From Myxococcales bacterium (GTDB taxonomy: Bacteria > Myxococcota_A > Polyangia > Polyangiales > Polyangiaceae): a stretch of 39,581 nucleotides of DNA. The position numbers and the translations under genes were made by a program. The notes under the pieces were generated by a model. It did no database searches. It saw only the letters and a list, made by a program, of their open reading frames with translations, and had not been told where the DNA came from. The stretch lies in contig JANXLV010000297.1 in the NCBI GenBank assembly GCA_025355005.1, forward strand, positions 1 to 39,581, read 5' to 3'. Of this stretch, positions 26,741 to 35,100 are shown one piece after another (the stretch's first letter is position 1; every line of letters starts with the position of its first letter).

Positions 26741-29428
26741 TCAGTGAGCGAGGTCGGCGGTGAAGCGCGGCTCGATCTTGCGGTTCGAGAACGAGTAAGC
26801 ACCGATGCCCGTGATCGACGTGAACGTCGTGCCGTTGGTGAAGCCCACGGCGGGGTACGGCATGCCAGAGGCCGGCGTGCCGTAGCGCGGGAAGATCGTG
26901 TCGTCGATGCGGAGCGCGCCGTCGACCACGAACTCGTAGAACTTGGCTGTGGCGCCGTCGGGGATGTCGTTCGTGATCGTGATCGGGTTGGCGCCGCCGT
27001 TGTCGTTGATCTGGATGAGCAGGCTCTCGTACTGCTCCGCCGTGGCGTTGGCGGTCGCGTAGTCCGCCTCCTGGATGAGGAGCGCGGTGAGCGCGTTCTG
27101 CGTCGCGTCCGTCACCACGATGGTGCCGGCTGACAGCTGGCCGATGCCGAACTTCTCGTCGTACATGCCGACCACCGTGACCTTGTTGCCCGGCTTCAAC
27201 GGGTTGGCGAGGAGGCCAGCGTTGACCTGGATTCCGCCGAACGGGACGCCGGTGACGTCCGACTGCATGAACATGAAGACCTTGGTCGCCGCGCTGGAAG
27301 GGCCTGTCGCGGTCACGTACGCGTCCGTGATGCGGATGATGCTGCCGCTGGCGGGGTGGGTTACGCCGGCCACGTTGCGCACCGTGGGGATGTCGAGATC
27401 GCACGGCATGGTGCCGGGGTTCGCGGTCGCGCACGAGTCACATGCGTCGCCACGACCATCGGTGTCGCCGTCAGCCTGACCGGGGTTCTTCACCTTGGGG
27501 CAGTTGTCGAGCGGGTCAGCCACACCGTCGGCATCGGAGTCGAGCGCCGCGGTGCGCGTGCACTTCTGCGTCGCGTCGTCGGGGCAGATGTCGCATGCGT
27601 CGCCTGCGCCGTCCTTGTCGGAGTCGGCCTGCTGATACGCGGTGCCGCTCTTCGGATCCATGTAGCGGCCGGGGTTGAACACGTCGGGGCAGTTGTCCTG
27701 CGCGTCGGCCACGCCGTCGCCGTCCTTGTCGGTCGCGGTGATGCCGGCCTGGTACTCGTCGCGGTAGGGAACGCACGACGGCTCGGCGGTGGGCACGATG
27801 CCCTTGCAGAAGAAGAGCGGGTACGTCGACTTCGCGAGACCGGTGGTGACGATCGACTGGAACGTGCCGGTGGCGGCAGTGGTGTCGACGCATGCGCTCT
27901 TGGTCGCGACGCACGCGGATGCTGCAAATTCCGTGATATCGGAGAACTTGTTGCAGCCCGTGCCGCCGCCGAACGCAGCGTCGTTGATGAGCGTGGTGTC
28001 GCCGTAGAGCGCCTTGCCACCGCGGAGGACGAGGACGGTGTCCTCGACGTTCGCGTCGATCACCGCGCGGTGGTCCTTGCTGGTAGTGCCGTCGAAGATC
28101 GCGATGTCGGCCAGGTAGCCGGCCTTCAGGAAGCCGAGCGAGCGGTACGTGCCGGTCGCGAACGCGCCGTTCGACGTGGCCATGCGCCACATGTCCGCGT
28201 CCGTGAAGTGCTTGCCGTAGTACTTGGTGTTGAGCTCGTCGACGCAGCGGATCTCGCGCGCCATGTTCATGGATCCGGAGGGGATCCAGTCCGTGCCGAT
28301 CGAGAGCGCAACGCCCGCGAGATCGAGCATGACGGCGGGCGCCGTGTTGCCGTAGAGCGACACGTTGGAGCGCGGCGACCAGATCACGCCGACCTGCGCG
28401 TCGTGCATCACCTTCGCGTCTGCGGGGTTGATGGCGACGGAGTGGATGACCGACGTGAACGGCGTGAACACGTTGTACATGCCCTGGCTCTGACAGGTCA
28501 TCTCGTTGTGGGCTTCCAGGTCGATGCCCTCCGCGATGTGCGGAATGTACGACTCGAGCCCGGAGATGGCGCCCGGGGTGGTGGGCTTGGGATACGCGCA
28601 GCCGCTCGTGAGCATCGTGCCGTCGCTGTCGCCCAGCGGGAACGTGTCGCTATTCGCGATCTCCATCGGGAGACCTTCCATCTCCTCCTGGGTGTCGTCC
28701 ACGTTGCGGAGGAGGCCGGGAACGCCGCCTGCGCCTGCGAGCAGCGTCGCGCCGCTCATGACGAAGCGAAGCTCCTCGTACGCAACGGTCGCGTTGTTGG
28801 CGCTGCTGTTGGTCTTGAGGATGGTGTGGCCGTGCTTGCCCTTGCGCCAGTCGTGGCGGTGCTCGTAGCGCTCCGTGCCGTGACCGACGGGCGCGTTGTC
28901 CGCGTACGTGATGTGCTCGTGCGGATTGATGAGGCCGGGCGAGATGACGCCATTCGCGCACTCGACGATCGATGCGTCCGCATATCCAGCGGTCGCGGAG
29001 CAATCGCATGCGGCGCAGGAGATCGTGCCGTCCGCGGCGATGAGGACCTCGCCCTTGTGGAACACGTCGTTCGGTGCGAGCACGGTGCCGCGGAGCAGGG
29101 TGCCCGCGATGCCGGCCTGCGTGACCTGACAGACGCCCGTCGCGGGGGCCATGATCGTGCGCGCGCAGTCCGTGACCTTGGGCTGCGGGTTGATGTTCGG
29201 GTGCTTCTGGTTCGGCTGTACGCCGCCGTCGCCATTGTTGCCGCCGCCATCGGTCGGGCCGCCGCCGTCGGTCTTGCCTCCGCCGCCGTCGGACGTGGGG
29301 ACGTTGCCGTCGGTACCTGCATCACCACCGCCTCCGCCGCCACCTCCTACGGAGTCATCCCCACCGCACGCGGTGAGCTTGAGAAGCAGAGCGATCGGAA
29401 GCACGAGAAGAACGCGTTTCGAAGTCAT
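26741..29428 (-). CDS. Exported amidohydrolase lipoprotein with thrombospondin type 3 repeats
   Basis: An 895-residue protein. The lipobox LKLTACGG is followed by a long Gly/Asp linker. Residues about 85-545 are an amidohydrolase-superfamily barrel with the metal motif SPGLINPHEH (His169, His171) and GTDW as the late metal-site Asp. The layout suggests a deaminase-like subclass, but the substrate is unknown. Residues about 570-680 hold thrombospondin type 3 calcium-binding repeats (DKDGDGVADAQDNCPD, DSDKDGAGDACDICPD, DSDADGVADPLDNCPK, DGDTDGRGDACDSC). The last 200 residues form an OB-like beta domain (GSIIRITDAYVTATGP, KPGNKVTVVGMYDEKFGIGQLS) of the kind attached to secreted nucleases. No strong ribosome-binding site is seen. 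The gene follows the lysozyme-like gene by 140 bases. Confidence 0.87.
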   Translation of the reverse strand: MTSKRVLLVLPIALLLKLTACGGDDSVGGGGGGGGDAGTDGNVPTSDGGGGKTDGGGPTDGGGNNGDGGVQPNQKHPNINPQPKVTDCARTIMAPATGVCQVTQAGIAGTLLRGTVLAPNDVFHKGEVLIAADGTISCAACDCSATAGYADASIVECANGVISPGLINPHEHITYADNAPVGHGTERYEHRHDWRKGKHGHTILKTNSSANNATVAYEELRFVMSGATLLAGAGGVPGLLRNVDDTQEEMEGLPMEIANSDTFPLGDSDGTMLTSGCAYPKPTTPGAISGLESYIPHIAEGIDLEAHNEMTCQSQGMYNVFTPFTSVIHSVAINPADAKVMHDAQVGVIWSPRSNVSLYGNTAPAVMLDLAGVALSIGTDWIPSGSMNMAREIRCVDELNTKYYGKHFTDADMWRMATSNGAFATGTYRSLGFLKAGYLADIAIFDGTTSKDHRAVIDANVEDTVLVLRGGKALYGDTTLINDAAFGGGTGCNKFSDITEFAASACVATKSACVDTTAATGTFQSIVTTGLAKSTYPLFFCKGIVPTAEPSCVPYRDEYQAGITATDKDGDGVADAQDNCPDVFNPGRYMDPKSGTAYQQADSDKDGAGDACDICPDDATQKCTRTAALDSDADGVADPLDNCPKVKNPGQADGDTDGRGDACDSCATANPGTMPCDLDIPTVRNVAGVTHPASGSIIRITDAYVTATGPSSAATKVFMFMQSDVTGVPFGGIQVNAGLLANPLKPGNKVTVVGMYDEKFGIGQLSAGTIVVTDATQNALTALLIQEADYATANATAEQYESLLIQINDNGGANPITITNDIPDGATAKFYEFVVDGALRIDDTIFPRYGTPASGMPYPAVGFTNGTTFTSITGIGAYSFSNRKIEPRFTADLAH

Positions 29429-29526
29429 GTACCCGTCCGTTCAAACCATGAAGAAGGTGTCATCCACCTAGCTCGCGGGTCGGGGTCGGGCCAGTCGAAT
29501 TGTACGTTTTCAGGAAAATTCGCGGT

Positions 29527-29538
29527 GACGCGCGCGTC
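29527..29538. promoter_or_regulatory. Palindrome downstream of the lysozyme-like gene
   Basis: GACGCGCGCGTC is a perfect 12-bp palindrome 30 bases after the lysozyme-like stop. On the minus strand it is followed by TTTTC-CT-GAAAA. This may be a weak terminator or spacer hairpin; the gap 29429-29568 contains no gene. Confidence 0.3.
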
Positions 29539-29568
29539 GCAGATGATCTGGAGCGCAAGCGCGTGACT

Positions 29569-30036
29569 TCAGGGCGCGGGGTAGTGCTGACACGTGCTGC
29601 GGTGCTTCTGGTAGCCGTACCAGGCGTTGATGCCCTGTGATTTCCAGACGGCGTGCGCGCAGCGAACATTGGCGGCGGGATCGTAGAGGGCCGCGGCGGT
29701 GTGGGGGCATCCGGAGTCGTGCAGGTGGATGCTGTTGATCTGGAACAGGCCGTAATCCGTCGAGCCGTTCGTGTTGTGGTTGCTCGCGCGCTCGTAGAAG
29801 TCCGACTCGTATTTCGCGGTGCAGACCATGGGGCCGACGGCTGACTCGGGGAAGCCCGCGCTGCGCAAGAGCGTCGCTATCTGGTGAGGAGAATGCTGCG
29901 TGCCCGCGAGGAGCGCCTCCGTGTCCGAGGCCTCGGTACCATCATCCGCCGCGGGATCGTCCGTGCTGGCGGCGCATCCGCTCGCGGAGATGGCGATGAA
30001 CAAGGCAGCGAGCGACAGCGCGGAGAGCTTGAGCAT
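29569..30036 (-). CDS. c-type lysozyme-like (GH22-like) lipoprotein
   Basis: A 155-residue exported protein with a lipobox-like SASGC (Cys21) and a short acidic linker. Residues 50-150 match animal c-type lysozyme very well: VCTAKYESDF (hen VCAAKFESNF), NHNTNGSTDYGLFQINS (hen NRNTDGSTDYGILQINS), NVRCAH (hen SVNCAKK) and GINAWYGYQKHRSTC (hen GMNAWVAWRNRC). Both catalytic acids are kept: Glu77 (hen Glu35) and Asp94 (hen Asp52). Four cysteines (72, 110, 126, 149) fit hen Cys30-Cys115 plus one more pair. The expected activity is cleavage of peptidoglycan between MurNAc and GlcNAc. The alternative is a relative of the IagB-type transglycosylases. AGG/TAGGG precedes the ATG. It is divergent from the radical SAM gene. 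Confidence 0.85.
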   Translation of the reverse strand: MLKLSALSLAALFIAISASGCAASTDDPAADDGTEASDTEALLAGTQHSPHQIATLLRSAGFPESAVGPMVCTAKYESDFYERASNHNTNGSTDYGLFQINSIHLHDSGCPHTAAALYDPAANVRCAHAVWKSQGINAWYGYQKHRSTCQHYPAP

Positions 30037-30213
30037 GCCCTACCTGGTCGCAATTGTCAGACCATGTCCGCCAAGGACCCACATGCCGCGGAATTGCTCG
30101 GTTTTCCCATGTTTCGCATGTCTCGCTTTGGTGACGCAGAGCTGTGGATGGTGCGAATCGGAGGGTCCGGAGATCCATGGCATTGCATCAACGTTCGGCT
30201 AGGGTGACCCGAA

Positions 30214-31701
30214 GTGCCGATTCGCGATCCCAGAGAACGAGCTCGGGCCTTGCTCGATTCCGAGATCGGCCGCATCGACAAGCAGGCACCGTTCACGATC
30301 GCGCTCGCGTATCCATCCCCATATGGCGCGGCGATGAGCTCGCTCGGGTACCAGCGCATCTATCGCGCCGTGATGGAGGAGCCGGACGTCGCGTGCGAGC
30401 GCGTGATGCTGGATGACGAGGCCGAGAAGGATCTCGCGCATCAGACGCACCCGCGCTCGCTCGAGTCGCACAAGCCGATGGAGGAGTTCCCCGTCGTGGC
30501 GTTCAGCGTCGCCTACGAGATCGAGATCGCCGGCATGTTGCGCATGCTCGACGCCGCGCGCATCCCTGCCCTTCGCGCGGAGCGCGACGATCGTCATCCG
30601 TTCATCCTCGCGGGCGGGCCGCTCACGTTTTCGAATCCGCTCCCGCTCGCGCCGTTCATCGACGCGATGATCGTGGGGGAGGCAGAGGAGATCATGCGCG
30701 ACGTGATGCGCGTGCTCTCGACCACGGAGGGGCGCGACGCACGCATCTCCGCGCTCTCGAAGATCCCGCACGTGTTCGTGCCGGACGTGCACGGCAGCAT
30801 CCTGCCGATCGTCGCGAAGGTATCGGACGAGAACATCCCGGCGTGGGGCCCGATCCGCTCGCCGAACGCGGTGCTGCGCAACATGTTCCTGATCGAGACC
30901 GAGCGCGGGTGCTCGCGAACGTGCACGTACTGCGTGATGCGAAGGTCCACGAACGGTGGCATGCGCATGGCCTCGAAGGAGCGCATCCTGGAGCTGATCC
31001 CGAAGGACGCGACGAAGGTCGGGCTCGTCGGCGCGGCGGTGAGCGACCATCCGAAGATCGTCGAGATCGTTCGCACGCTGACGGAGCGCGGCTGTGAGGT
31101 CGGCCTGTCGTCGCTGCGACCCGATCGTCTGTCCGATGAGTTCGTCGGCGCGCTGAAGGCCGCTGGATACAAGACGCTGACCACGGCGATGGACGGACCG
31201 AGCGAGCGCCTGCGCGAGTCGCTCGCACGCCGCGCGCGCATCAAGCACCTGGACAAGTGCGCCGAGATGGCGCGCAAGCACGGGCTCGAGCGGCTGAAGC
31301 TGTATCTCATGATCGGCCTGCCGGGAGAGACGGACGAGGACATCGACGAGTGCATCGCATTCAGCCGCGAGCTGTCGAAGATCATTCCTATCTCGCTGGG
31401 CATCGCGCCGTTCTGCGCGAAGCGGAACACGCCGTTGGACGGTCAGCCCTTCGCAGGGATCAAGCTCGTGGAAGATCGGCTGGAGCGGCTGAAGCGCGGA
31501 CTCCGCGGTCGCGTGGACGTGCGCTCCACGAGCGCCAAGTGGGCCTGGGTGGAGTACGTGCTCGCGCAAGGTGGCGAGCTCGAGGGCCTGGCGGTGCTCA
31601 CGGCGATGCGCGACGGGGGCACATTCGCCGCCTACAAGCGCGCGTTCAATGCCCTGCCAGAGAAGCGTGAGCGGCGGAGCCTCGCAATCGCGAACGTGTA
31701 G
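30214..31701 (+). CDS. Radical SAM protein with N-terminal cobalamin-binding-like domain
   Basis: A 495-residue cytoplasmic iron-sulfur enzyme. Residues about 20-195 look like a B12-binding Rossmann domain (FTIALAYPSPYGAAMSSLGYQRIY, FILAGGPLTFSNPLPL, IDAMIVGEAEEIMRD), without the classical DxHxxG. The radical SAM cluster motif is RGCSRTCTYC (Cys233, Cys237, Cys240) in ETERGCSRTCTYCVMRRS, and the barrel continues with KLYLMIGLPGETDEDIDEC. The family includes tRNA or peptide methylthio- and methyl-transferases, but the exact reaction is unknown. The GTG start at 30214 has AGGG six bases upstream. A TlpA-like gene follows after 15 bases, so the two are an operon. Confidence 0.9.
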   Translation: MPIRDPRERARALLDSEIGRIDKQAPFTIALAYPSPYGAAMSSLGYQRIYRAVMEEPDVACERVMLDDEAEKDLAHQTHPRSLESHKPMEEFPVVAFSVAYEIEIAGMLRMLDAARIPALRAERDDRHPFILAGGPLTFSNPLPLAPFIDAMIVGEAEEIMRDVMRVLSTTEGRDARISALSKIPHVFVPDVHGSILPIVAKVSDENIPAWGPIRSPNAVLRNMFLIETERGCSRTCTYCVMRRSTNGGMRMASKERILELIPKDATKVGLVGAAVSDHPKIVEIVRTLTERGCEVGLSSLRPDRLSDEFVGALKAAGYKTLTTAMDGPSERLRESLARRARIKHLDKCAEMARKHGLERLKLYLMIGLPGETDEDIDECIAFSRELSKIIPISLGIAPFCAKRNTPLDGQPFAGIKLVEDRLERLKRGLRGRVDVRSTSAKWAWVEYVLAQGGELEGLAVLTAMRDGGTFAAYKRAFNALPEKRERRSLAIANV

Positions 31702-31716
31702 TAGACTGAGGAAGTC

Positions 31717-32490
31717 ATGGCGACAAAATCCAAGAAGCGGCAGCACGACGAGGAGGCTGACACCGTCCCCGTGATGGCAGCAACGACAGAGCCCGCCGCA
31801 GCGCAGCGAGCGCCCGAGCCGCCTTCCGCCCCCGTGTGGGCCCTCATCGTGCAGATCGCGTTCGTGCTGGTCGCGGCGGGCGCCGTGTACACGTTCGTGT
31901 CCACCGGGCGCGACGGCGAAGCACGACGACGCTGCGCCGCGACCTGCATCATGAAGCCGGACTACGCGGGCTACGAGCGCAAGGCGCCTGATTTCTCGCT
32001 CACGGACATGAAGGGCAACGCAGTCCGTCTGTCCGACTACCGCGGCAAGGTCGTGGTCCTGAACTTCTGGACCAAGACGTGCGGGCCCTGCATGGAGGAG
32101 ATGCCGGACATCGCGGAGCTCGCGAAGATCGTGAAGCCGTTTTCGGATGTCACCGTGCTCACCGTCTCGATCGACGACGGCCCCGCGGACGTGAAGGACG
32201 CGCTCCACGCGGTCCTCCGCGAAGACCCGCCGTTCACCGTGCTCTTCGATTCGGAGAGCAAGATCGTGAAGGACACCTACGGCACGCGCCTCTTCCCGGA
32301 GACGTGGATCGTCGACAAGCACGGTGTCATCCGCGCCCGCTTCGACGGCGCCCGCGAATGGAACTCCGGCGTGGCGCTGGAGATGATCGAACAGATCCGC
32401 AGCGGCGGCTTCTGCCCGCTCGAGATGAAGCAGGGCAAGGTAACGACAGAGGGACAACAGAACCTCTGCGACAGCCTAACGGGCGGCTGA
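31717..32490 (+). CDS. Membrane-anchored TlpA-like thioredoxin
   Basis: A 257-residue protein. A charged, Pro/Ala-rich cytoplasmic N-terminus (1-40) is followed by one membrane helix (about 42-62) and a periplasmic thioredoxin fold of the TlpA/ResA/AhpC-TSA kind. Diagnostic text is APDFSLTDMKGNAVRLSDYRGK and VVVLNFWTKTCGPCMEEMP; the redox pair is Cys122/Cys125. The family cis-proline lies in LFPETWIVDKHG. Two more cysteines sit just outside the membrane (C73, C77). It probably reduces disulfides of exported proteins or cytochromes. An excellent ribosome-binding site (GAGGA) precedes the ATG. It is translated after the radical SAM gene. Confidence 0.92.
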   Translation: MATKSKKRQHDEEADTVPVMAATTEPAAAQRAPEPPSAPVWALIVQIAFVLVAAGAVYTFVSTGRDGEARRRCAATCIMKPDYAGYERKAPDFSLTDMKGNAVRLSDYRGKVVVLNFWTKTCGPCMEEMPDIAELAKIVKPFSDVTVLTVSIDDGPADVKDALHAVLREDPPFTVLFDSESKIVKDTYGTRLFPETWIVDKHGVIRARFDGAREWNSGVALEMIEQIRSGGFCPLEMKQGKVTTEGQQNLCDSLTGG

Positions 32491-32530
32491 GGACCAGAAG
32501 GTCCAGTCTGAGCTCGACGCTCGCTTCTTC

Positions 32531-32564
32531 AGCGTTGCTAGCTCTTCAGCGTTGCCAGCTCTTC
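32531..32564. repeat. 17-bp tandem duplication at the M20 peptidase stop codon
   Basis: Copies AGCGTTGCTAGCTCTTC (32531-32547) and AGCGTTGCCAGCTCTTC (32548-32564) are adjacent and differ at one base. That base makes the minus-strand TAG stop of the M20 gene inside the first copy. Because 17 is not a multiple of three, the duplication also shifts the frame of what follows. Confidence 0.75.
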
Positions 32565-33923
32565 GTAGAGGTACACGTTGGCGATCACGGTCTTCTCGTA
32601 GACACCTACGTCCATCGACTCGTTGGGGCCGTGGGCTCCGGTCTCGGGGTCGATGACTCCGTTCAGGATGAGCGGGAGATTTCCGAAGCGTTGACCGAAG
32701 AGCGCAACGAACGGGATCGAACCGCCGATGCCGATGCGCAGCGGCTTGCGACCCCACGCCTTCTCGTAGGCGCGATCGGAGGCGTCGAAGGCCGGGCCCT
32801 TTGCCTCGTAGTCCCATGACGACGACGCAGCGGACATCTCCTTCACGTTCACGGTGAGGCCGCCGGGCACCTCGCGCGTGAGCTCCGCGGTCACGAGCGC
32901 AAGCAGCTCCTTCGCGGTCTGCCCTGGCGCGACGCGCAGCGAGAGCTTCATCGAAGACGTCCCGCGCACCGCGTTCTTCTCCTTGCCCGGCGCGGGGAAC
33001 GTGGTGGACAGCACGGTCACCGCCGGCTCTCGCCAACCCCACGCCGCTGGCGACAGACCGCGCAGCGGAAGCGGCGACACGCCCGGCAACAGGCGCGCGC
33101 CGGAGCGGATCACGGCGTCGGTGAGCGGCACGTCGTGCGAGCTCGCGAGCCACGCGGGGTCGATCTCCTTGCGGCCGAGACGCAGGCGCCCGTCCGCGTC
33201 CACGAGGCGCGCGACGATCGAGATGAGCGTCATCGCGGGATCGGGGACGATGTTGCCCCAGATGCCGGAGTGCACGTCGGAGGCCGCGCTGGAGATCGCC
33301 ACCTCGATCTCGAGCAGTCCGCGCAGGCTCACAGTGAGGCCGGGGATGTCCGTGCTCGGGTTGTCACAGTCGGTGAGGACCATCGCGTCCGACGCGAACG
33401 CATCCGGATACGCATCCATGAATCGCGAGAGGTTCGGGCTGCCGATCTCCTCTTCGCCTTCGATGAGCAGCTTGATGTTGCACGGCAGGCTCTTCTCTTC
33501 CGCGAGCCACGACTCGATCGCGACGAAGTGACTGAGCCACCCGCCCATGTCGTCCGCGGAGCCACGCCCGTACACGCGGCTGCCCTTGCGCACGAGATCG
33601 TGCGGCGCAGTGGTCCACGGCTCGCCCGCGACGGGCTGCACGTCGAAGTGCCCATAAATGAGCACTGTGGGCTTGTCTTTCCCCGCGCCCATCCACTCCG
33701 CCGCGACGCACGGATGCGCCCCCTCGAGCGTGAGCACGCGCGCGCGCGACATACCGAGCGTGGCGAGATCCGTGACCAGCGTCTGCGCGAGCTCCTGGAG
33801 CTTGGGCGCGGACGCCGGCTCACTCGAGATGGGCGCGAACGCAAGGTAGCGCGCGAGTCGTTCGAACGAGCCGGGGACCGCAGACTTCGCGCGCTCCGCG
33901 ACGCGCTGGGAGGAAGAGGCCAT
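32538..33923 (-). CDS. M20 family metallopeptidase (dipeptidase-like)
   Basis: A 461-residue cytoplasmic zinc peptidase of the M20/M25/M40 clan. Metal and catalytic motifs are VLIYGHFDVQP (His92, Asp94), VYGRGSADDMGG (bridging Asp124) and LIEGEEEIGSP (general base and metal Glu near 157-158). A late Asp is in VLTDCDN, and the C-terminal His is in ETGAHGPNESMDV. The lid domain lies around residues 200-340. Such enzymes cleave dipeptides or acylated amino acids; the exact substrate is unknown. It converges on the TlpA-like gene. Its last residues (ELATLKS) and stop lie in the 17-bp duplication. It is 62 bases after the deacetylase gene. Confidence 0.94.
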   Translation of the reverse strand: MASSSQRVAERAKSAVPGSFERLARYLAFAPISSEPASAPKLQELAQTLVTDLATLGMSRARVLTLEGAHPCVAAEWMGAGKDKPTVLIYGHFDVQPVAGEPWTTAPHDLVRKGSRVYGRGSADDMGGWLSHFVAIESWLAEEKSLPCNIKLLIEGEEEIGSPNLSRFMDAYPDAFASDAMVLTDCDNPSTDIPGLTVSLRGLLEIEVAISSAASDVHSGIWGNIVPDPAMTLISIVARLVDADGRLRLGRKEIDPAWLASSHDVPLTDAVIRSGARLLPGVSPLPLRGLSPAAWGWREPAVTVLSTTFPAPGKEKNAVRGTSSMKLSLRVAPGQTAKELLALVTAELTREVPGGLTVNVKEMSAASSSWDYEAKGPAFDASDRAYEKAWGRKPLRIGIGGSIPFVALFGQRFGNLPLILNGVIDPETGAHGPNESMDVGVYEKTVIANVYLYEELATLKS

Positions 33924-33959
33924 TCCCCATCGGTAGTAGCTTCCCGCCGATAATTCAAT

Positions 33960-33998
33960 GCGCTACCGACGTGGAAGCCTCCGCGCTACCGACGTGGA
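33960..33998. repeat. 16-bp direct repeat spanning the deacetylase stop
   Basis: GCGCTACCGACGTGGA occurs at 33960-33975 and 33983-33998, a 23-base period. The second copy contains the minus-strand TAG stop (33986-33988) of the deacetylase gene; the first lies just beyond it. Confidence 0.65.
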
Positions 33999-35011
33999 CG
34001 ACGCGTGATGCCTGCCTGGTGCTGTGCGCTGCGCTTGCGCTCGAGCTCGATGCGGTCCGAGAACGGCTGCGGCGACTCGGCCGTCGCGCGGATGTACGCC
34101 GGCAGATCGACGACCCGGAAGCCCGGCTTCTCCTTGTGAGCTGGATCGAACTTGCGCAGCGACATCCACTCGAGCAGCTTGCCCAGCATCACCACAGTCG
34201 ACGGCCTGATGTCGTGCAGCAGCACGATGCCGCCGCCCGAATACTCGAGCTGGCCGCGGATGCTCTGGAACATGGCGACGGGGTCGTCGTTCTTCATGTC
34301 CTCGGCCTCGATGTTCCAGAGCACGAGCTCCAGCTGCTTCTCCTTCAGCACCTGCATCGTGAACACGTCGACCTGACCATACGGCGGACGGAAGACGATG
34401 GGCTCCTTGCCGATCACCTTCGTGATGGACGCCGCGCCCTCCTCAATCTGCGCGAGAGTCTCCCCGTGACCAAGCTGGGTGAGCAGATGGTGGTCGTGCG
34501 TGTGATTGCCGACCAGATGCCCGCTCGAGACGATCTGCCGGAGCACGTCGCGCGTCGCCTTCGAGCGATCGTCGTCGCCATCGAGGTAGCGACCGAGCAC
34601 GAAGAACGTGGCGTGAATGTTGTACCTTGCAAGCAGTCGCAGGACGCTCGGCGTCGTCTCCGGGAACGGGCCGTCGTCGAACGTGAGCGTCACCAGCCGC
34701 TCGCCGTCACCCGGCGGATGATACGGCCCCTCCGCCAGGAGCCACGCGCGCTTGGCGCTCGCCTCCGGGTTCAGGCGTGGCCACGGGCGCGCCGTATCCA
34801 GGGTCTCGGGCGCCACGGACGGCGCAAAATCCATCACGGGATCGCCGTTCGCCGTGGGGGTTGCCGTGGGAGAGGTTGCTTCGTTGACCGCGTCGCGAGC
34901 CTTGAAAACAAGCTCTTTCAGGCGCGTCTGGTCGGGCTGGCCGAGCCCCAGCCACGAGCCGATCCCCAGCGCGGTGAGCGCAGCGAGGGTGACGCGGGGC
35001 AGGCCTCTCAT
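33986..35011 (-). CDS. Polysaccharide deacetylase (NodB/CE4 family)
   Basis: A 341-residue exported enzyme starting at the ATG at 35011, with a hydrophobic signal or anchor (RVTLAALTALGIGSWLGLG). The NodB domain contains motif 1 TFDDGPFPETT (Asp112, Asp113), motif 2 GNHTHDHH (His170, His174), motif 3 FRPPYG (Arg208) and motif 5 GGIVLLHDI (His266). Motif 4 (LWNIEAEDM) departs from the usual D-x-x-D-W. It should remove N- or O-acetyl groups from a cell-wall or capsular glycan. The C-terminus is basic. The open frame extends upstream, but that part is Arg-rich and noncoding in appearance. It follows the ADP-ribosylglycohydrolase gene by 89 bases. Confidence 0.92.
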   Translation of the reverse strand: MRGLPRVTLAALTALGIGSWLGLGQPDQTRLKELVFKARDAVNEATSPTATPTANGDPVMDFAPSVAPETLDTARPWPRLNPEASAKRAWLLAEGPYHPPGDGERLVTLTFDDGPFPETTPSVLRLLARYNIHATFFVLGRYLDGDDDRSKATRDVLRQIVSSGHLVGNHTHDHHLLTQLGHGETLAQIEEGAASITKVIGKEPIVFRPPYGQVDVFTMQVLKEKQLELVLWNIEAEDMKNDDPVAMFQSIRGQLEYSGGGIVLLHDIRPSTVVMLGKLLEWMSLRKFDPAHKEKPGFRVVDLPAYIRATAESPQPFSDRIELERKRSAQHQAGITRRPRR

Positions 35012-35100
35012 GACAGGTCGGATCGTAGGAAGACCGCACGAAGCCGGCCAAGTTGATCGTGATCGCGATCGCGCACTTATCGAAGGCGCGGGGGCGGCCG

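Noticed and set aside
27356..29566. A 736-codon plus-strand frame opposite the amidohydrolase
   Set aside because: It is antisense to clear amidohydrolase and thrombospondin repeat motifs, with shadow composition.
30049..30064. Sigma-54-like match TGGTCTGACAATTGCG before the lysozyme-like gene
   Set aside because: Transcription would begin two bases before the ATG, removing the ribosome-binding site; GG-N10-GC alone is common in this DNA.
30199..32457. A 752-codon minus-strand frame opposite the radical SAM and TlpA genes
   Set aside because: It spans two well-supported genes and their gap, and has Arg/Asp/His-rich noncoding composition.
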